DNA of 26,501 nucleotides from Vulcanimicrobiota bacterium (lineage in GTDB: Bacteria > Vulcanimicrobiota > Vulcanimicrobiia > Vulcanimicrobiales > Vulcanimicrobiaceae): contig JASHPC010000124.1 of the NCBI GenBank assembly GCA_030038335.1, positions 1 to 26,501 on the forward strand, given 5' to 3'. The position numbers and the translations under genes are program-made. Below, piece after piece: positions 7,632 through 13,581 of this stretch; within the stretch, counting starts at the first letter, position 1, and each line of letters starts with the position of its first letter. The notes under the pieces are model-generated. The model had not been told where the DNA came from. It ran no database searches and saw nothing but the letters and a program-made list of their open reading frames with translations.

Positions 7632-8888
7632 TCAGGGCCGGAAATTTGAAGACGGGGCGGCCGATTCTCTAAGTCGTGCGCTAATCTGCGTTCCGACAAG
7701 CTGACGCGTGCCGTCCGTTACTCCGTGCGTAACGGCGAACTCGTTGAAGCGATCGACCGCTGCGGCCACTTCGTTGATTGTGTCGTCGGCCTTCTTGATT
7801 GCGTGTTCTTTTGCGAGGGCTCGCATATCATCGACGGTGATGTTGCGTGGCTTGCCGTTCACGTCGAGGTAGTGTTGTCCGTTCGGCCCATAAGAATACG
7901 TGAGATCGAATGCCGGCGCAAGGCTCCACGATCCCCTTTCGTCCATGATGAAGGCGTGTTGTCGCATGTGGTCGTCGCGATTGTTCGACAAGACGTTGAA
8001 GACCATGCGGCGGAAGATCCGTTCGACGTCGGCGTGCCGTTGAGTAACGTAACGCGTTATCTTGAGGAGCTGCGAATAGGTCGTTGGCGACTGCCAATCT
8101 TGATCCAGGACGCCCGCAGCTGAGATGACGTGGAAGCGTTGCCCGTTCGGCCCGCGATCGAACCGCTTCGTTGCAAAATGTCCCGGCCCGTCGGCTGACG
8201 GAATGAGGAGCGTCTCGGACATCGCGATGCCTGCGGAGCGGGCCATGTCGGCATATGCGACCTCGAGCGGTCCTGCGTCGAGGAAGTCATCGGCATAGCG
8301 GAACTTGATGATCCACGGCTCGTATCCGTCGTGTCGATGCGAACGCACGTGTCCTCGCTCGTCGACGAAGACGAGCACCTTTGGGCGCGTGCCGCCTGAG
8401 GAGCCGCCAAGCCGTTCCAGTTGGATGACGCTTTCGCGCGACGAGTCGCCTGCGAGGATCTTCAGTGACTCGCGGGCGAGCATGTCGACGTCGGGCTCGT
8501 CCGGAACAAAAGCCGCGTCGTCGGTCTCTGGTTTGTAGACAAGCGCGCCCATGCCGCGCGTGCCGACGAGCGCGAGTTTCTGCAGTGCGGTCAGCGCGTC
8601 GTAGGCAATGCCCTCGTCGGCAAGTCGGTGCCGAATGATGAACCGTCCCCACGCGTCGGGCAAACTGTCGGCGAAAACGCCGTGCACGCGATCGTATGCC
8701 GACGGGTTCGCCGCGATGACGAGCTCGTTTGTTGGGAAGTGCGGACTGACGCGCAGTGCGGACGCGACGAAGGCTGGATCGTACTCGAAGACGCCAACGT
8801 TGTCGTCGTTCATTGTGAGGCGTCCGGCTGAGGTGACGCCGTTACCGAAGTCGAGTCCGACCTCGAGAATATCGACGTCGCGCATCAT
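7632..8888 (-). CDS. hipA: HipA-type serine/threonine kinase toxin
   Basis: A 418-aa full-length HipA kinase: N-subdomain (residues about 10-110), then the Gly-rich loop GGSSGGTRPK (about 166-175), ATP-binding Lys in FATKRFDR, the catalytic segment NRDDHMRQHAF with the catalytic Asp, and the metal-binding Asp in LAPAFDLTYS. In E. coli HipA the catalytic Asp (D309) is followed five residues later by Asn314; here that position is Gln. HipA proteins phosphorylate tRNA synthetases or other targets and slow growth; the partner HipB neutralises them. The ATG at 8888 overlaps the hipB stop as ATGA (an adjacent ATG follows at 8885), so the two are coupled. Its target and activity are unknown. Confidence 0.93.
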   Translation of the reverse strand: MMRDVDILEVGLDFGNGVTSAGRLTMNDDNVGVFEYDPAFVASALRVSPHFPTNELVIAANPSAYDRVHGVFADSLPDAWGRFIIRHRLADEGIAYDALTALQKLALVGTRGMGALVYKPETDDAAFVPDEPDVDMLARESLKILAGDSSRESVIQLERLGGSSGGTRPKVLVFVDERGHVRSHRHDGYEPWIIKFRYADDFLDAGPLEVAYADMARSAGIAMSETLLIPSADGPGHFATKRFDRGPNGQRFHVISAAGVLDQDWQSPTTYSQLLKITRYVTQRHADVERIFRRMVFNVLSNNRDDHMRQHAFIMDERGSWSLAPAFDLTYSYGPNGQHYLDVNGKPRNITVDDMRALAKEHAIKKADDTINEVAAAVDRFNEFAVTHGVTDGTRQLVGTQISARLRESAAPSSNFRP

Positions 8889-9187
8889 GAACGTCGCCTC
8901 GCGCGCTTGCGGAGCCGACGGCGTTTGACGATCTCGTCGATGGACTGCGTCTCCGGCGCCGGAAAGAGCTGCATGAATCCTTGTTCTGCGCGCAGGGCGA
9001 GCGCGATCTGTGCGACGGCTTGGAACCCGACGTTGCGGCCCGACTCGAAGCGGCGCAGGGTAGCCACCGTGACGCCGGAAGCTGCGGCGAGATCTTCTTG
9101 GCGTAGGCCGAGGGCAAGCCGCCGCTGCCGAGCCCTATTGCCGGCGATTGATAGAAGGCTTCCTGGCGAATTGAAATAGCCGCTCAT
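8885..9187 (-). CDS. hipB: HipB-type antitoxin, HTH (Xre) protein
   Basis: A 100-aa protein with an Xre/Cro helix-turn-helix at about residues 18-70: ARQRRLALGLRQEDLAAASG, then VTVATLRRFESGRN. A basic C-terminal tail, KRRRLRKRARRRS, is longer than usual and may help bind DNA. HipB binds HipA and the operator of its own promoter. The ATG at 9187 is preceded by AGGA 6 nt upstream. It overlaps hipA by 4 nt. The upstream 45 bp is strikingly AT-rich for this genome and holds the promoter and operator described separately. Confidence 0.9.
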   Translation of the reverse strand: MSGYFNSPGSLLSIAGNRARQRRLALGLRQEDLAAASGVTVATLRRFESGRNVGFQAVAQIALALRAEQGFMQLFPAPETQSIDEIVKRRRLRKRARRRS

Positions 9188-9197
9188 ATTTATCCTA

Positions 9198-9212
9198 TAA
9201 ACTTAGCGTTTA
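9198..9212. promoter_or_regulatory. Inverted repeat, probable HipB operator
   Basis: TAAAC and GTTTA form perfect arms around TTAGC, placed just after the predicted start of hipBA transcription. HipB autoregulates by binding palindromes in its promoter. The E. coli type site (TATCC, 8 bp, GGATA) is not present as a pair; only one TATCC is seen at 9191-9195 and it overlaps the ribosome-binding site. Thus this palindrome is the better candidate. Confidence 0.5.
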
Positions 9213-9218
9213 ATATAT

Positions 9219-9247
9219 AGTATATCAGATTTGAGCGATTATCGCAA
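9219..9247 (-). promoter_or_regulatory. Sigma70-like promoter of hipBA
   Basis: On the minus strand, TTGCGA (9247-9242) and TATACT (9224-9219) are separated by exactly 17 bp. These match 4 of 6 and 5 of 6 positions of the consensus. The expected start of transcription is about 9212, giving a roughly 25-nt leader to the hipB ATG. Prediction only. Confidence 0.6.
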
Positions 9248-9615
9248 AGGCCAGAAATCCGACATCGCCGCTTTCGGTCGATGGAGTGTTCTGACGGTGT
9301 TGATCATCAGCGTCGCTTCCGGAGCGTCCAGCAGTGCCATAGTTTGGGTGCGCAAACGTAGCATTGTTGCGAATCGTGTTCAACGCATCAATCGCAGATG
9401 CGAAGCTATTTGCGACTCGTCTGACCTCGTTCGCGTAGGGCGTCATACTGGAAGAAAGCAGGGTGACGCATCCCCAAGGCCTTGAACAACGTTCCTGGAA
9501 AAACCGATACGCGTCCTTTTCCAAACGGTATGCCGGCCCGCGAAGCGACTTTCCGCTCAATGGGCGAGGACGCTCGATCAAGCGTCGGGCAATCCAGCGA
9601 TAAGGCCGTTGACAT
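9239..9615 (-). pseudogene. Frameshifted relic resembling an abortive-infection (Abi C-terminal) protein
   Basis: Several minus-strand frames hold consecutive parts of what looks like one protein. Frame 1 (9615 to about 9470): VASRAGIPFGKGRVSVFPG then TLFKALGM. Frame 2 (about 9450 to 9343): PYANEVRRVANSFASAIDAL then NTIRNNATFAHPN. Frame 3 (9340 to about 9280): ALLDAPEATLMINTVRTL, with a stop at 9239-9241. The string 'ALNTIRNNA-FAHPN ... LLD-PEA--MINTVRTL' matches, from memory, the C-terminal region of abortive-infection-type proteins (RN...AHxN pattern). At least two frameshifts are required, and the N-terminal part seems missing. It lies directly upstream of the hipBA promoter, on the same strand. 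The reading is by eye; the family call is tentative but the frame-hopping is visible. Confidence 0.6.
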
Positions 9616-9622
9616 CTCCAGT

Positions 9623-9652
9623 CGCGTAACGTGCCGGGTTTTTCGTTACGCG
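9623..9652. repeat. Inverted repeat / hairpin with 9-bp stem
   Basis: CGCGTAACG and CGTTACGCG are exact complements around a 12-nt loop (TGCCGGGTTTTT on the plus strand). It lies in the gene-poor stretch between the Abi-like relic and the toxin-like unit. The T-run is inside the loop, so it is not a normal terminator. It might be a relic of a mobile element end or a regulatory structure; no function can be assigned. Confidence 0.5.
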
Positions 9653-9917
9653 CGCACCGGAATCTGGATGAGTACCCGTTCGGGAGTTCCGATGCCGCCT
9701 ACCCGCTTAACGGTCGGTTCAGGTGCCGCTGTTGCTGTTCTATAAACTCGTCGTTTGCATGCCCGCATCTCTGCGTACCGTCCGCCTTAGTGATCTGCAT
9801 CATTGCCGCAGTAGGCTGAAAGCGCCTTTCAATAGGCTCGCGAGGGTCGCGCTTTCGAGGTCATCTAGAGGCGGGCCACCCTGACCTGAGGGCGGAAAAT
9901 CTTCGTAGGTTGAAACT
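9653..9917. other. Low-coding stretch in the accessory island
   Basis: All plus frames are broken by stops, and the minus strand shows only short frames (one listed separately as a 43-aa candidate). Nothing here resembles a known gene, RNA or insertion-sequence end. The stretch is probably degraded DNA of the island plus the 5' region of the two-gene unit starting at 9918. Confidence 0.5.
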
Positions 9918-9931
9918 GTGAGATCATTCAC
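9800..9931 (-). CDS. Possible small protein (43 aa)
   Basis: A GTG at 9931 opens a 43-codon frame ending at TGA 9800-9802. AGGA lies 7 nt before the GTG. The product starts VNDLTVSTYEDFPPSGQ and ends with an amphipathic-looking helix, SATLASLLKGAFSLLRQ. It overlaps the start of the plus-strand gene at 9918 head-to-head by 14 bp, which would be unusual if both are real. It could equally be the leftover end of a decayed gene. No family recognised. Confidence 0.25.
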   Translation of the reverse strand: MNDLTVSTYEDFPPSGQGGPPLDDLESATLASLLKGAFSLLRQ

Positions 9932-10313
9932 AGCACATTCCTATTCCATCACGGCGGGGGAATCGCATTATCAGGGGGGAATGGACGCCGGCCGCGGTTC
10001 CCAAGCTGGCTCATACGTCACGTTCCAAGGGGATACTGCAACGGTGCATATCGTGGGCACGGTGGGTGGCGCACCTAGCGGAATGGCAAGTGAGTTCCAT
10101 GCTCAGATCAGAGGAGATTTTACGATGACGGCTAGCAAGAACGGCACTGTCTCCATCGCAGGAGTGCATACGCAGTACCCATCGTTCGAAGCCTACTCGT
10201 ATCACGGCAACCAGACTACGACGCTCTTTAGGTACACGGAAGAACCCCGCAATTGGCTCGGGCCCTTGTCTCTGGGTAGAGGCGAAGACATACAGGAAGG
10301 AAACCCATGGTAA
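9918..10313 (+). CDS. Unknown 131-aa protein, possible detached toxin-like domain
   Basis: The frame starts at GTG 9918 (12 nt after an in-frame TAG) with a weak AGG 8 nt upstream. No signal peptide or TM is visible. The protein is Gly/Ser/Thr-rich and probably all-beta. The beginning, RSFTAHSYS, the middle GRGSQAGSY, and the end, PSFEAYSYHG and LFRYTE followed by GPLSLGRGED, resemble from memory the C-terminal domains of some RHS/polymorphic toxins (DUF3238-like pattern with a 'PSYEAY' block). This is weak evidence. It forms a unit with the downstream membrane-protein gene, whose ATG lies inside its last codons. No RHS core or secretion signal precedes it. Confidence 0.6.
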   Translation: MRSFTAHSYSITAGESHYQGGMDAGRGSQAGSYVTFQGDTATVHIVGTVGGAPSGMASEFHAQIRGDFTMTASKNGTVSIAGVHTQYPSFEAYSYHGNQTTTLFRYTEEPRNWLGPLSLGRGEDIQEGNPW

Positions 10314-10771
10314 GAGGTACCCGGGCCGCCAATATCATCTTCGCGGGTGCCTTTCTTGCCGCCGAATGCTCACCCTTGTTTTATTCACGAAACTGGCTGT
10401 TGGCGCTACTGGTAGCCGGAGCGTTCTTAGCCTGCTTCCTAGTTTACGCTAACCATCCCTCGCAAGGTACGTTGTTATGGCTTGAGCTTAGCGCGTCCGT
10501 GCTAGCACTTGCGCTCGGACTCATTGTCGCGCTTTTCCTCGGAATCGGGCTTTATCTTGTGCCATCAAAGGCCAATCTTGTAAACCCGTATTACTGGTTA
10601 TATTGGCTCGCGTGGCTTTCACCCCTTGCTGTCGCAGGCGTAGCGCTCAACTTCGTCATGTCTGATCGTCGCGGTGATGGCTCGGATTTCCGCCCCGCGA
10701 CGTATGCCGCACTTTTCTGGGCTATCGCCCTTGCATCAGATGTCTTTTGGATTAGCAGGTTACGGTTTTAG
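10307..10771 (+). CDS. Small integral membrane protein, unknown function
   Basis: A 154-aa protein with four to five TM segments (residues about 10-25, 29-48, 57-84, 93-115, 132-148) and short loops. The ATG at 10307 has a strong AGGAAGGA 5-12 nt upstream and overlaps the previous gene by 7 nt, so both genes are translated from one message. It has no recognised family. If the upstream protein is a toxin, this could be its membrane-bound immunity protein; that is speculation from position only. Its codon use is less GC-rich than that of the flanking core genes. Confidence 0.7.
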   Translation: MVRGTRAANIIFAGAFLAAECSPLFYSRNWLLALLVAGAFLACFLVYANHPSQGTLLWLELSASVLALALGLIVALFLGIGLYLVPSKANLVNPYYWLYWLAWLSPLAVAGVALNFVMSDRRGDGSDFRPATYAALFWAIALASDVFWISRLRF

Positions 10772-10838
10772 ACTCCGGCCACGTTGCGAACCCAGATTAT
10801 TGAACGGTCGAGCGGACCGATTTCGTGCCGACGCTAAA

Positions 10839-10872
10839 CCGACCCCGGGGCCGGTCATCGGGAGCATTTTTT
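10839..10872 (+). terminator. Possible rho-independent terminator
   Basis: A GC-rich stem (CCGACC pairing with GGTC and, after a two-base bulge, CGG) is followed 8 nt later by six T residues at 10867-10872. It lies 68 bp after the membrane-protein stop and would end the two-gene transcript. The stem is imperfect and the T-run is somewhat distant. Confidence 0.35.
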
Positions 10873-10900
10873 GAGTCGGCTCGGGCCCGTAAGCTGGCAA

Positions 10901-10945
10901 CTCCTGTGGAGATTCGATGATTTCGTAGGCTCCGAGGAAAGCCTA
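10901..10945. repeat. Two small hairpins in the recR-proximal intergenic region
   Basis: CTCC/GGAG around TGT (10901-10911), then TAGGCT/AGCCTA around CCGAGGAA (10926-10945). The 235-bp gap 10772-11006 contains no gene. The spacing and structure could belong to a small RNA or the right border of the accessory island, but no known RNA family fits. Confidence 0.3.
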
Positions 10946-11006
10946 TGACGTAAGGTATCCGAGGCCGCCGTGCGCATGCGTCGTGCTGCAGCGGTGCGCC
11001 CTGCTG

Positions 11007-11612
11007 CTATAGCGTGGTTCTTCCCTCGAGCGCCTTTGACAGCGTGATTTCGTCGGCATAATCGAGATCGCCGCCAATTGGCAATCCATAGGCGAGACGC
11101 GTTACCGGGACGCCGAGCGGAGCAATCGTTCGCGAAAGATAGAGCGCAGTCGCTTCACCTTCTGCGTTCGGATTCGTTGCAACGACGATCTCCATCGGAC
11201 GTTCGCTGCCGATTCGTTCGAGCAGTTCGCGCACGTGCAGCTGCGCAGGCCCAATTCCGTCGATCGGCGAGATGAGTCCGCCGAGCACATGGTATCGACC
11301 TTTGTACGATCCGGTGCGCTCGATCGCATAGACGTCTTTCGCCTCGGCCACGATGCAGAGTGTATTTTCGCGCCGTTCGTCCGTGCACAGGTCGCACGGG
11401 TCGTTCTGCGTGAGGGAGAAGCAAACGGAGCAGAAGCGCACCTTATCCTTCACGCCTAAGATGGCTTCGGCGAGCGCCTGCGCTTCGTGACGCGGGCGCG
11501 AGAGCAGATAAAACGCGAGGCGTGCCGCCGTCTTCGGACCGATCGTCGGAAACTTGCTGAACTCGTCGATCAGCGCTTGTAGTGGGCCGGCAATGGACCC
11601 GGTCGCCGGCAC
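11007..11612 (-). CDS. recR: Recombination mediator protein RecR
   Basis: A 201-aa protein of standard length. It has an N-terminal helix-hairpin-helix (FPTIGPKTAARLAFYLL), a zinc finger (CSVC and CDLC, residues about 60-78), and a TOPRIM domain beginning TLCIVAEAKDVYAIERTG with GGLISPIDGIGP and the acidic cluster ATNPNAEGEATALYL. The end, GGDLDYADEITLSKAL, is diagnostic. RecR acts with RecF/RecO to load RecA at gaps. The start is GTG at 11612, overlapping the ybaB stop (TAGTG). It is the distal gene of the dnaX-ybaB-recR operon. Confidence 0.97.
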   Translation of the reverse strand: MPATGSIAGPLQALIDEFSKFPTIGPKTAARLAFYLLSRPRHEAQALAEAILGVKDKVRFCSVCFSLTQNDPCDLCTDERRENTLCIVAEAKDVYAIERTGSYKGRYHVLGGLISPIDGIGPAQLHVRELLERIGSERPMEIVVATNPNAEGEATALYLSRTIAPLGVPVTRLAYGLPIGGDLDYADEITLSKALEGRTTL

Positions 11613-11920
11613 TACGTCATTCCCGGGATGCGCATGCCGCCGGTCACGGCGCTCATGCGCTTCTGCGACTCCGCGGCCACCTTCGCGAGCGCGTCATTCA
11701 TCGCGACGACGGTGAGATCTTCGAGCGTCTCGACGTCCTCGGGCGTTACGGCTTGCGGGTCGATCTTCACCGACACGACGCGGTGGTCGCACGTCATCTC
11801 GACGCGCACGGCACCCCCGCTCGCGATGCCGGTAACCGTCGTCGACGCAAGCTCCTCTTGCACGCGAAGCATCTCCGCCTGCATCTTCTTGACCTGAGCC
11901 ATCATGTTCGCGGGATTCAT
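11612..11920 (-). CDS. ybaB: YbaB/EbfC nucleoid-associated protein
   Basis: A 102-aa protein: MNPANMMAQVKKMQAEMLRV (coiled-coil start), then VRVEMTCDHRVVSVKIDPQA and DLTVVAMNDALAK, the usual YbaB fold. It binds DNA as a dimer. It sits between dnaX and recR as in many bacteria. The ATG at 11920 overlaps the dnaX stop as ATGA. The longer open frame upstream runs through dnaX in another frame and is not part of it. Confidence 0.95.
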   Translation of the reverse strand: MNPANMMAQVKKMQAEMLRVQEELASTTVTGIASGGAVRVEMTCDHRVVSVKIDPQAVTPEDVETLEDLTVVAMNDALAKVAAESQKRMSAVTGGMRIPGMT

Positions 11921-13449
11921 CGCTTCTCTCGTATCACTTCCGTAGCGTAGTTGAAGAGTTCGTCCGGATCTTCGGATTCCGGCGTGGGAACCGATGCACG
12001 CACCGTGCCGTCGACGCGCAAACGAACGGCGAGATGAATGCCGAGAACGTCTTCGATTGCACGTTCGACGATCGCGGCGTGCTGCTTGAGCGCGTCGGCG
12101 ATCCACTGTTCCGGCAGCCCCAGCGTTACGGTACGCTCGTCGACGGCTTCGACGACGGCGCGAGAGAGCGGGGCACGCAGCGACTGGCGATGTCCCTCTG
12201 CCTTGGCGCGAATGCTTTGCCACGCCGCGCGAACGCGCTGCAGCGACGCTTTCTCAGTCGCTTTTCCTTTCGGTTTGGCCGGCGGCTCACGCGGCGTAGC
12301 TTTACGCACCTGCGGTTCTTCGATTGCCGCGACGCGCGCGGAGAGCGCGTCGAGCGTCGGATCTTCGGATGCCAGGACGAAGCGCAGCAACGCCGTTTCG
12401 AGTTCGAGACGCGGATTGCCGCCGGAACGCGCGAGTGACAATGCATCGGTGAGCACGCGCAACGCGCGCACGATTCGGGCCTGCGCTACCTCTGGCGCGC
12501 GGCGCGTCGCGCGTTCCGCGTCCTCGGGCGCCAGGTCGCGAGCGAGGAGGTTTGGATCGACGCGCGCGACGAGCAGATTCCGAAACTCGGCAAGAAGCGA
12601 TCGCGTCAGTGTGACGATATCCGTTCCGGAGTCGCTCGCTTCTTCAATGATCGCAAGCGTCGCCGCGGGATCGTTTGCGAGGACGGCGTCGAGAAGCGCC
12701 GCCGCCTGTTCGCGTCCGGCCGAGCCGAAGGCGAGCTCGATCGTTCGCTCGTCGATCCTGCCGCCGGTCGCGCCCGCGAACGCGACGGCCTGCTCGAGCA
12801 TCGTGAGCGCGTCGCGCAATCCGCCGTCGGCACGGTAGGCGATCGCTGCGAGGGCGGCGTCATCGATCTCCGTCCCTTCTGCCGACGCAATTTCGCGCAT
12901 GCGCGCGATCATCACGGGAATCGCAATGCGTCGAAACGCGTATCGCTGACATCGCGAAAGAATCGTCACCGGCAGCCGGTCGGGCTCCGTCGTCGCGAGA
13001 ATGAAGACTGCGTGAGACGGCGGCTCTTCGAGCGTCCTCAAGAATGCGTTCGCGCCCTCCTTCGTGAGCATGTGCGCTTCGTCGATGATGTAGACTTTCA
13101 TCCGCATCGCCGATGGCGCGAACTTCACCGCGTCGCGCAACGCGCGAATCTCGTCGATGCCGCGATTGCTCGCCGCGTCGATCTCGAGCACGTCGAGCGC
13201 GGTGCCGTCGATAATTGCCCTGCAGTTTTCGCAGGTGTTGTCGGGCGTCGGCGTCGGGCCCGCAACGCAGTTGATGCAGCGTGCCAGAATCTTTGCCGCG
13301 GACGTCTTCCCGGAGCCTCGCGGTCCGGAAAAGAGATAGGCGTGAGCGAGTTTTCCCGCCGCGAGCGCGCTCGTGAGCGTCTGGACGACGGCATCTTGGC
13401 CGACGAGCTGCGCAAAGCTCTTTGGGCGCCACGCGCGATAGAGAGACAT
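11917..13449 (-). CDS. dnaX: DNA polymerase III subunit gamma/tau
   Basis: A 510-aa clamp-loader ATPase. It starts MSLYRAWRPKSFAQLVGQD and has Walker A GPRGSGKTS, a zinc module (CINC and CENC, residues about 62-78), Walker B VYIIDEAHML and the SRC motif ILSRCQRYAF. Domain III spans about residues 230-360, followed by a Pro/Lys-rich linker (PREPPAKPKGKATEK) and a domain of about 100 aa for polymerase binding. The ATG at 13449 is universal for the family. An open frame continues upstream to 15102, antisense to recQ, but has no homology and is excluded. First gene of the dnaX-ybaB-recR operon. Confidence 0.97.
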   Translation of the reverse strand: MSLYRAWRPKSFAQLVGQDAVVQTLTSALAAGKLAHAYLFSGPRGSGKTSAAKILARCINCVAGPTPTPDNTCENCRAIIDGTALDVLEIDAASNRGIDEIRALRDAVKFAPSAMRMKVYIIDEAHMLTKEGANAFLRTLEEPPSHAVFILATTEPDRLPVTILSRCQRYAFRRIAIPVMIARMREIASAEGTEIDDAALAAIAYRADGGLRDALTMLEQAVAFAGATGGRIDERTIELAFGSAGREQAAALLDAVLANDPAATLAIIEEASDSGTDIVTLTRSLLAEFRNLLVARVDPNLLARDLAPEDAERATRRAPEVAQARIVRALRVLTDALSLARSGGNPRLELETALLRFVLASEDPTLDALSARVAAIEEPQVRKATPREPPAKPKGKATEKASLQRVRAAWQSIRAKAEGHRQSLRAPLSRAVVEAVDERTVTLGLPEQWIADALKQHAAIVERAIEDVLGIHLAVRLRVDGTVRASVPTPESEDPDELFNYATEVIREKR

Positions 13450-13454
13450 CGGTC

Positions 13455-13470
13455 CTGCTCTACGGAGCAG
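13455..13470 (-). promoter_or_regulatory. Hairpin in the dnaX leader
   Basis: In the dnaX mRNA, CTGCTC and GAGCAG pair around CGTA just 5 nt before the ATG. The only ribosome-binding candidate, AGGA, starts with the last stem bases, so folding could limit translation. No known regulator or homologous element is recognised. Confidence 0.4.
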
Positions 13471-13581
13471 CGTTTGAGGGCGCCTGCCGAAGGGTAGACC
13501 TTTAGCGACGGAAACCCTCACGCTCGCTACGACGTTGTATGGAGAGAGCGGGGGCTTAACTCCCGTAAGATTTTGGACGTA

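Noticed and set aside
7631..7645. CAGGGCCGGAA, similar to the SRP RNA loop
   Set aside because: The rest of the SRP RNA motif (GGAAG...AGCAGCC) and the long stem are missing, and it overlaps the end of hipA.
9482..9745. Plus-strand 87-aa open frame across the Abi-like relic
   Set aside because: No homology pattern or ribosome site; the minus strand shows conserved-looking blocks.
10930..10945. GAGGAAAGCC, similar to the RNase P RNA GAGGAAAGUCC block
   Set aside because: The gap of 235 bp is too short, and no other RNase P conserved regions are seen.
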